From Gammaproteobacteria bacterium (lineage in GTDB: Bacteria > Pseudomonadota > Gammaproteobacteria > Arenicellales > Poriferihabitantaceae): a stretch of DNA of 62,345 nt. The DNA is taken from assembly GCA_024644945.1 (NCBI GenBank), contig JAHEGU010000015.1:1-62345 (forward strand). Direction: 5' to 3'. A program made the position numbers and the translations under genes. The notes under the pieces are model-generated. The model saw only the letters and a list, made by a program, of their open reading frames with translations, did no database searches and was not told the DNA's origin. Of the stretch, positions 54,334 to 62,345 are shown in pieces; the first letter of the stretch is position 1; the number at the start of each line of letters is the position of its first letter.

Positions 54334-54789
54334 ATGAAAAAATTGTCACGGATTATCAGCTCACTCATTTTAGTGCTGGCCTTTTGCAACCCGGCTAATG
54401 CAGCGGAAGATCCCATCTACACCTCGCTGTTTTCCAGCAATGCGGCAGGCGGATACGATGTCACCGCATATTTCACTGATATGAAACCAGTCAAGGGAAA
54501 CAAAAAATTTCAAACGGAGTACATGGGTGCCACATGGCTCTTTGCGAGCCAGGAAAATCTGGATAAGTTTATCCAGGATCCAGAAAAATATGCGCCTCAA
54601 TATGGCGGATATTGCGCATGGGCTGCGGCACGGGGCGACACCTACAAAGGTGACCCGGAATATTGGAGCCTGCATGACGGTAAGCTTTATCTGAATTTCG
54701 ACCAGGAAGTAAAGGATAAGTGGCTGCGAGACAAGGAAAGCTTTATTTCCAAGGCAGACGCCAGGTGGCCGGCGCTGCTTGAGAACTAA
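54334..54789 (+). CDS. Exported YHS-domain protein
   Basis: A 151-residue protein with signal peptide (SLILVLAFCNPANAAED) and a YHS domain: GGYDVTAYFTDMKPVKGNKK, YMGATWLFASQENLDKFIQD and a YGGYCAWAAARGDTYKGDPE segment. YHS proteins are often metal-linked; the role here is unknown. It diverges from betA. Confidence 0.85.
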   Translation: MKKLSRIISSLILVLAFCNPANAAEDPIYTSLFSSNAAGGYDVTAYFTDMKPVKGNKKFQTEYMGATWLFASQENLDKFIQDPEKYAPQYGGYCAWAAARGDTYKGDPEYWSLHDGKLYLNFDQEVKDKWLRDKESFISKADARWPALLEN

Positions 54790-54928
54790 ACCTGTTTCCC
54801 GGCGGCAGGCATTCTTTCTCTGTCGCCCGCCTGTTCTAAGATAGCCCGAAGACGCTCAAGTCTTCTACTATGGGCGATAGTGCACAGCCGATGGTAAGCT
54901 TAGCCACTGAAATACTTATTAGAGCACA

Positions 54929-55429
54929 ATGGGCGACACTCAAGACTTCACTGTTCGTCAGGCAATCTCCTCGGACATTGACGAAATCGCCAGGTTCAAC
55001 ATGCAAATGGCGATGGAAACCGAAAAATTGGAATTGCTTCCAGATGTAATTACCAATGGTGTGGCGAATATGGTCAACCATCCGGATAGAGGATTTTATC
55101 TAGTCGTCACGGTTTGTGATCAGGGCAAACTTGAAATCGCGGCTTCACTGATGGTCACTACTGAGTGGAGTGATTGGCGAAATGGCATGTTCTGGTGGAT
55201 CCAGAGCGTATATGTCTTGCCTGCCTGGCGCCGCAAAGGACTGTATAGACTGATGTATGAAAAAGTGAAGTCGCTAGCGGATCAAGACGGAAATGTATGC
55301 GGATTTCGACTCTACGTTGAACAGGAAAATGCGACGGCTCAGCATACTTACCAGGCCCTAGGTATGGCGCCGACTCACTATCTTTTATACGAAGAGCTGC
55401 GACCAAATCTGGTCTTCAGTAAAAATTGA
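54929..55429 (+). CDS. GNAT-family N-acetyltransferase
   Basis: A 166-residue acetyltransferase with the core WWIQSVYVLPAWRRKGLYRL, where the R-x-x-G/A acetyl-CoA loop is RRKGLYRL, and ENATAQHTYQALGM. The acceptor is unknown. A small possible ORF and dmdA follow. Confidence 0.85.
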   Translation: MGDTQDFTVRQAISSDIDEIARFNMQMAMETEKLELLPDVITNGVANMVNHPDRGFYLVVTVCDQGKLEIAASLMVTTEWSDWRNGMFWWIQSVYVLPAWRRKGLYRLMYEKVKSLADQDGNVCGFRLYVEQENATAQHTYQALGMAPTHYLLYEELRPNLVFSKN

Positions 55430-55489
55430 GAATTTAACCATATCTCATTGAAATAAAATAGATAAGTAACAAGTAAATCCGGTATTTTG

Positions 55490-55636
55490 ATGACCAACGG
55501 ATCTAGTCGTATAGTGGTAAAGACCCAAAACGATATGGAGTCCCCAGATGAATACGATGAGATGGCACGACGACTAAAAATTGAAAAGACCTTGGAACTG
55601 GTTTCCCACACGACAAACGCTGCAGACGCCAGATAA
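55490..55636 (+). CDS. Possible small ORF (48 aa)
   Basis: A 48-residue frame starting MTNGSSRIVVKTQNDMESPD and ending NAADAR. It is charged and coding-like, but there is no convincing ribosome site and no family match. It lies between the GNAT gene and the dmdA stop. It could be chance. Confidence 0.25.
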   Translation: MTNGSSRIVVKTQNDMESPDEYDEMARRLKIEKTLELVSHTTNAADAR

Positions 55637-55668
55637 AAATCAGTGTAATGGATACCTAACGCCAGGAA

Positions 55669-56781
55669 TTATTTCCAGTTCCGATCCTTGACGATCGCCA
55701 CACGTTCTCCCTTCTCTGTCACTACTTTCAACGAACAGCCAGGCGTGGCAAATTCAGTAGTCACTACCGCAAAAGCAAGATTTGCCGCATGTTTTTTTGA
55801 ATAAGCAAGACTGGTCACTATTCCCACTTTAATCCCATCTTGGCTAACCACATCAAATGTCGCACGTGGCGCAGATTGCGGGCCCCCCTCGATCATCAGA
55901 TTTACCTTAAGTTTATCTACCCCATTTCTAATAATTTTATCCAGCGCTTCCCTGGACATATATTCGGCGGGTTTATCCAGGTTGAGAAAGCGCTCTAATC
56001 CACACTCAATCGGGTTGTTTTCCAGCGTCATATCGCTGCCGTAAGACATCAATCCTGACTCAAGCCTCTCAATTAGATTGGGACATCCGGCTCGAATATT
56101 AAAGGCCTGCCCTTTTTTCCAGATCGCATCCCACAGCTCTATTCCCTTGCTTGAATCCTGCAGATAAATCTCAAATCCACCCTGGCCGCTCCAGCCTGAT
56201 CTGGCGAGGTACACTGGTGTACCGACAATCTCTGTTTCAATAAAACGAAAGAATTTTATCTCCCGCACTTCCGGACCGACCACCTCAGCCATCAATTCAT
56301 CCGCTCTAGGCCCCTGAACTGCCAGCGGACTGACATCGGGTTCAAACACCTTGACCTCCATGCCACTCCCATAAGTAATACCTTTTAACCACAACAACAC
56401 GTCCGAGTCTGCGATAGAAATCCAGAAGCGATCATCGGCTAAACGAAGAATAATCGGGTCATTGACTATGCCACCATGCTCGTCCACCAGGGGGGCATAT
56501 ACGCACTGCCCGATCGCGCAACGGGATATATCCCGGGGTGTGATCAGTTCCACCAAGGCAAGCGCATCTGGACCAACCACTTCTACCTGGCGCTCCACGG
56601 AAACATCCCAAAGCTGCACATGGGTGCAGAGGTGCTCATAGTCTTCCTGGGGTGACCGGTAAACCGATGCCAATGTCATGTGGTTATAAACGCTAAACAC
56701 CTTAGGCCCCTGTTCCAGGACCCTACTCTCAAATGGCGTAGTGCGAATTCGGCGCGACAATGCGAGCTTTGATGATTTCAT
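55669..56781 (-). CDS. dmdA: DMSP demethylase DmdA
   Basis: A 370-residue GcvT-family protein that follows DmdA closely: RRIRTTPFESRVLEQGPKVF, SVYNHMTLASVYRSPQEDYE, SIADSDVLLWLKGITYGSGM, EPDVSPLAVQGP, LNIRAGCPNLIERLESG-like NIRAGCPNLIERLESGLMSYG, and ENNPIECGLERF. DmdA moves a methyl group from DMSP to tetrahydrofolate, giving methylmercaptopropionate. Length is as expected. It diverges from an acyl-CoA ligase across 137 bases, the expected next step. A neighbouring GcvT-like paralogue with another substrate cannot be excluded. Confidence 0.85.
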   Translation of the reverse strand: MKSSKLALSRRIRTTPFESRVLEQGPKVFSVYNHMTLASVYRSPQEDYEHLCTHVQLWDVSVERQVEVVGPDALALVELITPRDISRCAIGQCVYAPLVDEHGGIVNDPIILRLADDRFWISIADSDVLLWLKGITYGSGMEVKVFEPDVSPLAVQGPRADELMAEVVGPEVREIKFFRFIETEIVGTPVYLARSGWSGQGGFEIYLQDSSKGIELWDAIWKKGQAFNIRAGCPNLIERLESGLMSYGSDMTLENNPIECGLERFLNLDKPAEYMSREALDKIIRNGVDKLKVNLMIEGGPQSAPRATFDVVSQDGIKVGIVTSLAYSKKHAANLAFAVVTTEFATPGCSLKVVTEKGERVAIVKDRNWK

Positions 56782-56918
56782 GATAATACTGCCAACTAAA
56801 TCGGCGCGGATGATACCTAATTAAGTGGCACATTCCGGCCAGAAAAACGACCAAATCATATCGGTTTTTCCTCCCAACTGGATATGATAATCTCAGACAA
56901 AATAATCCCTCCCCGCTC
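56782..56918. promoter_or_regulatory. dmdA / ligase divergent promoter region
   Basis: This 137-base region must hold both promoters. GATAAT at 56886-56891 is a possible -10 for the rightward gene; no Shine-Dalgarno precedes either ATG. Confidence 0.3.
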
Positions 56919-58559
56919 ATGAGACAAAACTACGATGCTCTCGACGCCGTCAGCGGCCTGAATTACGTCGAGCTGACCCCGATCTCCATTCTAGCCCGCG
57001 CTAGCGATGCTTATCCAAAGCATCCAGCCATCATCTACGGTCATAGAAAGTACACCTGGTCGGAGCTGGCTGTTCGAGCTAAGCGTCTAGCCACCGGTTT
57101 ACAAACTCTCGGGGTTGAGCGAGGCTCCACCGTCTCGTTTATGGCCGGCAATACTCCGGAGCTGCTTGAAGCCCATTACGGGGTGCCAATGTCAGGTGGC
57201 GTGTTGAACGCTATTAACGTCAGACTCGACGCGGAAACGGTGGCCTATATCTTGGAACATAGCGATTGCAAGGTTCTGGTCTGCGACACTCATTACTCAG
57301 CGACAGTAAAGCAGGCACTCACCAAGCTGGATCACCCACCCATGGTTGTCGACATTGTTGACGACCAGTCACAGGCACCCGAGGGAAATGGCGAAAAACT
57401 TGGCCAACTGACTTATGAAGAACTGTTGTCAAAGGGATTTACCAGTGAAGGCTGGGGTTATCCAGAAAGCGAATGGGATGCGCTAACGCTCAATTACACC
57501 TCTGGCACCAGCGGCCGCCCCAAAGGCGTGGTTTACCACCACCGCGGATCATATTTGATGTCAATGGGAACGATTGCGGCATGGCAGATACCGAAGCACC
57601 CAGTTTATCTCTATACGGTACCGCTGTTTCACTGCAATGGATGGGGCCATATCTGGTCGATGGGAATCATGGGCGGCACGTTTATCTGCAATCGTGTAAT
57701 TTCCGCGGAAGTCATATTTGAAGCCATTCGCGAGCATGATGTTACGCATTTCGGCGCCGCACCGATCATCCTATCAATGCTTGCCGCCGCCTCAGACGAG
57801 GTCAAGTTCAGGCCGGATCATACTGTACAGGTTATGACTGCAGGCGCACCGCCGCCCAGTAAAGTTTTAGAGGAAGTGGCGAAACTCGATATGAATGTCA
57901 TTCATGTTTACGGCCTCACCGAAACCTATGGTCATGTGGTGTATTGCGACTGGAATCCAGAGTGGGATGCACTGCCTATTGACCGGCAGGCTGAAATCAA
58001 GTCACGTCAAGGCATACGATTCCCAATGATGGATGCTGTGCGCGTAGTCGATGTTAACTCTGGTGACGAAGTTGCCGCCGACGGAAAAACTATGGGAGAG
58101 ATCCTGCTGCGGGGTAACACTACAATGAAAGGCTACTATAAAAATGAAGACGCTACCTCGGATGCTTTTAAAGGCGGATGGTTTCATAGTGGCGACTTAG
58201 CCGTAGTCTATCCAGACGGTTATATTCAGATCAAGGATCGATTGAAAGATATAATAATTTCCGGTGGTGAAAATATATCCTCGATCGAGGTTGAATCTGT
58301 TATATACCAACACCCCAAGGTGGCCGCCGCCGCGGTGGTCGCGAAGCCGGATGAGAAATGGGGTGAAACACCCTGCGCATTTGTCGAGTTGAAAGCGGGT
58401 GAAGATGCGAGCGAAGATGAAATCATCGGCTTCTGTAAAGACAACATGGCCGGATATAAACGACCCAGTAAAGTGGTTTTTATGGAATTGCCAAAAACCT
58501 CTACCGGAAAGATTCAGAAATTCGCCTTAAGGGAATTGATCAATAACGGTCAGGCCTGA
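56919..58559 (+). CDS. dmdB: Acyl-CoA synthetase, probable methylmercaptopropionate-CoA ligase
   Basis: A 546-residue AMP-binding enzyme. Seen: YTSGTSGRPKGVVYHHRG (P-loop), HVYGLTETYGH, GWFHSGDLAVVYPDGYIQI, KDRLKDIIISGGENISSIEV, and catalytic Lys in PKTSTGKIQKFALRE. It makes acyl-CoA from a carboxylate, ATP and CoA. Its place next to dmdA suggests DmdB, which activates methylmercaptopropionate, but its sequence is that of a general medium/short-chain ligase, so the symbol is contextual. Confidence 0.72.
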   Translation: MRQNYDALDAVSGLNYVELTPISILARASDAYPKHPAIIYGHRKYTWSELAVRAKRLATGLQTLGVERGSTVSFMAGNTPELLEAHYGVPMSGGVLNAINVRLDAETVAYILEHSDCKVLVCDTHYSATVKQALTKLDHPPMVVDIVDDQSQAPEGNGEKLGQLTYEELLSKGFTSEGWGYPESEWDALTLNYTSGTSGRPKGVVYHHRGSYLMSMGTIAAWQIPKHPVYLYTVPLFHCNGWGHIWSMGIMGGTFICNRVISAEVIFEAIREHDVTHFGAAPIILSMLAAASDEVKFRPDHTVQVMTAGAPPPSKVLEEVAKLDMNVIHVYGLTETYGHVVYCDWNPEWDALPIDRQAEIKSRQGIRFPMMDAVRVVDVNSGDEVAADGKTMGEILLRGNTTMKGYYKNEDATSDAFKGGWFHSGDLAVVYPDGYIQIKDRLKDIIISGGENISSIEVESVIYQHPKVAAAAVVAKPDEKWGETPCAFVELKAGEDASEDEIIGFCKDNMAGYKRPSKVVFMELPKTSTGKIQKFALRELINNGQA

Positions 58560-58593
58560 AGAATTCCTAAATTACATTAATCAGTAGACGAGA

Positions 58594-59907
58594 ATGAGCC
58601 AAATCAATAAAGTTGCGGTGCTCGGCGCCGGTACCATGGGATCCGGTATTGCCGGAGTATGCGCAAACGCTGGATGTCAAGTATTACTGCTGGATCTTGA
58701 GCAGTCCGCCTGTGAGGATGCAAAGGAAAGACTGGTCGCTGGCCGCTCACCTGTTGTACAGGATCCCGATATTCTAGATCAGATACAGACTGGTTCGTTT
58801 GAAAACGATCTAGACAAAATTGCCGGCCACGACTGGATTTGTGAAGTAATTATCGAGAATGTGGACATAAAACGCGACCTGCTCGAGAAAGTGGAAAAGA
58901 TACGTAGTGATGGCTCTATCGTCAGCAGCAACACTTCTGGAATTCCGCTGCGCGATATTTATCGCGATATGCCACAGCGCCTGCAACAGGATATAGCGGT
59001 CACCCACTTCTTCAATCCTGTGCACATTATGAAGCTGGTAGAGCTGGTACCCGGCCAACACACCAGACCAGAGGTCATCAGCACTCTATCTGATTTTCTA
59101 GGAGTCACCCTCGGCAAGGGTGTAGTTTACGCAAAGGACACTGTTAATTTTATTGGCAATCGCATCGGCTGCATGTGGATGCTCTCCGGGCTGCATATTG
59201 CTGAGCAAGCGATGCGTGACGACAACCTCAACATTGAAACCATTGATGCGTTGATGTCCGCTCCAGTGGGTTTACCTGCCACGGGTCTTTATGGCCTGGT
59301 GGACCTGATCGGTCTGGACGTCATGTATAACGTTGGTAAAAATCTAGAGGTGAACTTACCCCAGAATGACATCGGTAGAAAGTATGTGAACTTTACCGAT
59401 GGCGTTCAGAATCTCTACGACCGAGGCCAGCTCGGACGTAAAACTGGTGGCGGCTTCTACAAACTGACCCGACATGATGATGGCACTAAATCGATGGAGG
59501 TTTTTGATCTGCGAAGCGATAGCTGGCGCCCTGCCGAAAAAGTAACCGTGCCCGACAACGAAGACAGCATCTCAAAATTGTTTGCAGCGGACACCGCCAG
59601 CGGCCGTTTCGTCCGGGATGTAATGACTACGACGCTCTGTTACAGCGCCGATCTCGTTCCAGAAATCGCGGATGATATTGTGAACGTTGATCGCGCAATG
59701 CGCTGGGGATTTGGCTGGAAATTCGGCCCATTCCAGCTAATAGACCAACTGGGCGTCAAAAGTCTCACTCAAGTAATTGAGGAAAAAGGAATGCTCATGC
59801 CAAAGATGCTCAAATCACTGCTAGATAGCGGTGCAACAAGCTTCTATCGTAGCGAAGGAAAAGAGTTTTTCGGCGCCGATGGCACCTGGCATGCCGTGAG
59901 TAACTGA
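58594..59907 (+). CDS. 3-hydroxyacyl-CoA dehydrogenase
   Basis: A 437-residue protein: an NAD-binding domain (VAVLGAGTMGSGIAGVCANA), SNTSGIPLRDI, HFFNPVHIMKLVELVPG with the catalytic His, and two C-terminal 3HCDH domains (the first with NRIGCMWMLSGLHIAEQAMR). It follows the ligase by 34 bases. It could oxidise a hydroxyacyl-CoA made from the ligase product; the substrate is not known. Confidence 0.85.
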   Translation: MSQINKVAVLGAGTMGSGIAGVCANAGCQVLLLDLEQSACEDAKERLVAGRSPVVQDPDILDQIQTGSFENDLDKIAGHDWICEVIIENVDIKRDLLEKVEKIRSDGSIVSSNTSGIPLRDIYRDMPQRLQQDIAVTHFFNPVHIMKLVELVPGQHTRPEVISTLSDFLGVTLGKGVVYAKDTVNFIGNRIGCMWMLSGLHIAEQAMRDDNLNIETIDALMSAPVGLPATGLYGLVDLIGLDVMYNVGKNLEVNLPQNDIGRKYVNFTDGVQNLYDRGQLGRKTGGGFYKLTRHDDGTKSMEVFDLRSDSWRPAEKVTVPDNEDSISKLFAADTASGRFVRDVMTTTLCYSADLVPEIADDIVNVDRAMRWGFGWKFGPFQLIDQLGVKSLTQVIEEKGMLMPKMLKSLLDSGATSFYRSEGKEFFGADGTWHAVSN

Positions 59908-60195
59908 TCAAGAGCACATGGGTCATCCCGGATATGTTCCAGGACGTCCCCGAGACAACCATTGTCCTGAATTGAGTTCAGGATGAACCGTATCCGTCAT
60001 CCCGGGCTCCGAACCGGGATCTCAGACAGATTACCTTGATCCTTAACCGAGTTCAGTATTACCTTAATTGTAGAAGTTAGAATCTGATCAGATAGGATGG
60101 ATGTCCAGTTTCAACCTGATCCGGCAACCAGGTGATCATCTAGATTTCTCGATAGCGGACATTTAAAAACACCAGGCAAATTACCGCTCAATACT
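59908..60195. repeat. REP-like repeat cluster upstream of the IS element
   Basis: About 290 bases without a gene hold several short palindromes: TCCTGAA-n5-TTCAGGA at 59965-59983 and ATCCCGG-n8-CCGGGAT at 59999-60020, each perfect, plus partial copies (GTCATCCCGG, TTAACCGAGTTCAG) around them. It resembles the dispersed palindromic repeats that carry ATCCCGG and CAGGA motifs. A related but more divergent piece is near 18258-18284. Confidence 0.5.
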
Positions 60196-61801
60196 CAGAC
60201 TGTGTGAAAACACCACAAAAGATATAATTACCCTAGCTTTTTAATGGGAGTGATTAATGAGTCGTTTTATTGAAGGTGAGCACCGCCATCAGACCACGCT
60301 TTTCCCAGAACTGCTTGATGATTACATCAGCGAAGACAACGCTGTCAGAGTGATCGAAGCTTTTGTCGGAGAGCTGGATTTATTCGAGTTAGGGTTTTCA
60401 AGCGCACAACCGAAGGTAACAGGAAGACCGGCTTATCACCCCGCCACCATGCTGAAGCTGTCTATCTACGGCTATCTAAATCGAGTTCAATCGAGTCGTC
60501 GTTTAGAGCGCGAAGCCCAGCGTAATGTTGAGCTGATGTGGCTGATGAATCGACTGAAGCCGGACTTTAAAACCATCGCCGATTTCCGTAAGAATAACGG
60601 CAACGGTATCAAGGGTGCTTGTCGCCAATTCGTCATGATCTGCAAGCGGTTAAACCTGTTTGCTGATTCGCTTGTCGCCATTGATGGTAGCCGCTTCAAG
60701 GCGGTCAATAACCGAGATCGTAATTACACCAAGGCCAAGGTCAAACGTCGTATCGAGGCCATCAATAAAAGCCTGGATCGTTACCTCGATCAACTGGAGA
60801 GTTTTGACCGACAAGAACAGCAGCTTCCAAAGACTAAAACGGCACATATCAACAAACAGATTGATTCGCTCAAGCGACAAATGAAAGGGGTTCAAGCTAT
60901 TGAAGCGGTGATTGATAGTGCACCCGCCAAACAAATATCGCTCACCGATCCGGATGCGAGAGCGATGTCCACCAATGCGCGTAGTTCAGGCACGGTGGGC
61001 TATAACGTACAAACGGCAGTGGATACCAGGCACCATCTCATTGTCGCGCATGATGTCTCAACGGCGATGGGAGACCGAAAGCAGCTCACGCATATGTCGA
61101 GCAAGCCAGAGAGTCAACGGGGATTGAGAACCTTGAGGTGATTGCAGATCGTGGTTACTACAACAGCGAAGAAATCAAATCCACGGTTGATGCGAGGATC
61201 ACGCCATACGTTCCTAAACCTTTGACCTCCAACAACAAATCAAAAGGACTCTATGATCGTCGGGACTTTGTTTATATTGAACAAGATGATGAATATCAAT
61301 GCCCTGCAGGGGAGCGTTTGCCAAGGCGAATGAAGACACTGGAAGGCAACAAGGTGATGTGGCGTTACTGGAGCTCCAACTGTAGAAGCTGCCCCTTAAA
61401 GTCACAATGCACCACGGGAAAAGAGCGGCGTGTGGCCAGGTGGGAACATGGCAAAGTGCTTGAACAGCATGAAGCGCGAATGAACCAAAATCCAACCATG
61501 ATGCAGGTGCGCAAGCAAACCGTTGAACACCCCTTCGCCACCATCAAATCGTGGATGGGCATGAGTCACTTTAAAACCAAAACACTCAAACGAGTGAGTA
61601 CGGAGATGAGTTTACATGTGCTGGCTTACAACTTAACCCGAATGATCAGCATTATGGGTGTTAAACCACTCATCGCGGCAATAGAAGTCTGACGGACTTC
61701 TTTTTGCTCAAGAAAATTAGCGCCACTACCACGAAAATTGAGCAATAGAAGAAATATAAAGTACTATGTGGTTTGAAAGCTTTGAGTTTTCACACAGTCT
61801 G
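60196..61801 (+). mobile_element. IS1182-type insertion sequence
   Basis: A 1606-base element. Sixteen-base perfect terminal inverted repeats (CAGACTGTGTGAAAAC) lie at 60196-60211 and 61786-61801, and TACT is duplicated at 60192-60195 and 61802-61805 as a probable target duplication. One transposase gene of IS1182 type lies inside, interrupted by a frameshift near 61097. Intact ends suggest recent insertion; the gene is not obviously functional. Confidence 0.88.
60257..61692 (+). pseudogene. IS1182-family transposase, frameshifted
   Basis: Two abutting frames form one transposase: 60257-61141 (294 residues) and 61138-61692. Near 61097 the frame changes by -1: the first reads DRKQLTHMSSKPES while the second already reads EQARESTGIENLEVIADRGYY from 61099. 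The DDE set can be traced (AIDGSRF, ADRGYY, VEHPFATIKSWMG). No slippery heptamer is visible, so a one-base deletion is more likely than programmed frameshifting. Confidence 0.82.
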
Positions 61802-61896
61802 TACTCTTTGCTGACCTTCGGTTTATAGAAGTAGAGGGCAGCTACTGACCTTGCCGGCCATTCCGGGAGCTGGATTTTGGTTTCTGATTTCAGCAG

Positions 61897-62028
61897 TCAG
61901 CGCGGGACGACCTGCAGCAAACGCACCGGCCTGACAAGGCCGCCAACCAGCCACACGCCGAACGATTGCCCAGCAGATAGGGCGTGGGGGCGCCAAGGAA
62001 TTTCAGCAGGATGCCGCTGGCTGCGCAA
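61897..62028 (-). pseudogene. AbrB-family membrane protein remnant
   Basis: Read on the minus strand, one frame gives GILLKFLGAPTPYLLG and, after a frameshift, another gives SFGVWLVGGLVRPVR, ending LQVVPR and a stop. Together they resemble a repeat of the AbrB (aidB regulator / ammonia-monooxygenase-like) membrane family. Neither frame is long. It lies downstream of the PDZ gene. Confidence 0.45.
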
Positions 62029-62133
62029 CACCGACAGTGAATACCAGATTACGCAGTTAAGGCCAGTTCGGCAAGGAGCATGGTCCCGGGGGGTAAAGGG
62101 CCCTGATTATAAGCGCCGGCAGAGCCGGGTCGG

Positions 62134-62345
62134 TTACAGCATGGCGGAGTAGCGTGATCCCGGGTTGAGCTTCAGCCAGTCATAGCGGTCGGCGGAATCC
62201 ACTGTGATCTCCAGCACCCTGCCGTCTCTCAGGATGGAAATCCGCACGGGCACGCCAGCCGGGCCGGTGGCCCACACCTTGCGGAGAAAATCCGCCATTC
62301 CGTTGACATCCTCGTCTTGCACACCAAGGATGATGTCGTCCGGAC
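62134..62345 (-). CDS. PDZ-domain protein, C-terminal part (runs off the window)
   Basis: The 70 residues visible on the minus strand read PDDIILGVQDEDVNGMADFL, then an RISILRDGRVLEITVDSAD segment, and end at YSAML. This is the second half of a PDZ domain, the pattern of the C-terminus of DegP/DegQ-like or S1C-type serine proteases. The start lies outside the window. The sequence here is visibly more GC-rich than the genes to the left. Confidence 0.65.
   Translation of the reverse strand, partial: PDDIILGVQDEDVNGMADFLRKVWATGPAGVPVRISILRDGRVLEITVDSADRYDWLKLNPGSRYSAML

Noticed and set aside
61094..61141. Programmed -1 frameshift in the IS transposase
   Set aside because: No slippery heptamer or strong downstream structure seen; IS1182-type elements are not known for programmed frameshifting.
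1..62345. CRISPR arrays, tRNA or rRNA genes
   Set aside because: No regularly spaced direct repeats and no cloverleaf or rRNA-like stretch was recognised on either strand.

Overview
The window reads as a chromosomal segment of a marine gammaproteobacterium. The housekeeping backbone points there: rpsP-rimM-trmD-rplS, and ndk-rlmN-pilW-rodZ-hisS-yfgM-bamB-der, an order typical of Gammaproteobacteria although ispG is missing between rodZ and hisS. Around this core lie genes for using methylated osmolytes: a DddP-type DMSP lyase, a DmdA-type DMSP demethylase with a divergent acyl-CoA ligase, two MttB-family methyltransferase/dimethylglycine-dehydrogenase-like pairs, a GbdR-like regulator and a choline dehydrogenase. 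No rRNA, tRNA or CRISPR array was seen.

Layout. 1-10.9 kb is an osmolyte region: dddP, then about 1.4 kb of gene debris (MFS and SDR remnants), an mttB-dmgdh pair with a GlxA/GbdR-type regulator, a 3-hydroxyisobutyrate-dehydrogenase-like gene, a malyl-CoA-lyase-like gene and a class III extradiol-dioxygenase-like gene. 11-18.2 kb holds a Cache-HAMP sensor without an output domain, an aminotransferase, relA and, divergent from relA, a PqqD-like / HprK-like kinase / nucleotidyltransferase cassette. 18.4-36.9 kb is mainly housekeeping: yjbQ, xerD, a TPR protein, the rpsP operon, xseA, a degenerate LytM protein, der to ndk, mtaB and iscA. 37.4-41 kb carries a membrane-embedded spermidine-synthase-like protein, a HAD phosphatase and a CHMI-like isomerase.

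41-60 kb returns to osmolytes: an overlapping mttB-xre-dmgdh operon, a fatty-acid desaturase with a PhnD-like binding protein, a DUF302 protein, an orphan gene, a kinase/M23/class III aminotransferase fusion next to betA, a YHS protein, a GNAT, dmdA, and dmdB-like plus 3-hydroxyacyl-CoA dehydrogenase genes. The right end has a complete IS1182-type element (terminal inverted repeats, 4-bp target duplication, frameshifted transposase), an AbrB-family remnant and the C-terminal end of a PDZ protein cut by the window edge.

How the genes may work together (inference). Choline would be oxidised by BetA. Glycine betaine or a related compound would be demethylated by the MttB homologues, and the dimethylglycine product oxidised by the adjacent FAD/folate enzymes into one-carbon units. 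DMSP would be either cleaved (DddP) or demethylated (DmdA) and activated to a CoA thioester. Neither a corrinoid protein nor betaine aldehyde dehydrogenase is in the window. The least understood parts are the PqqD/HprK-like/nucleotidyltransferase cassette and the kinase-M23-aminotransferase fusion.
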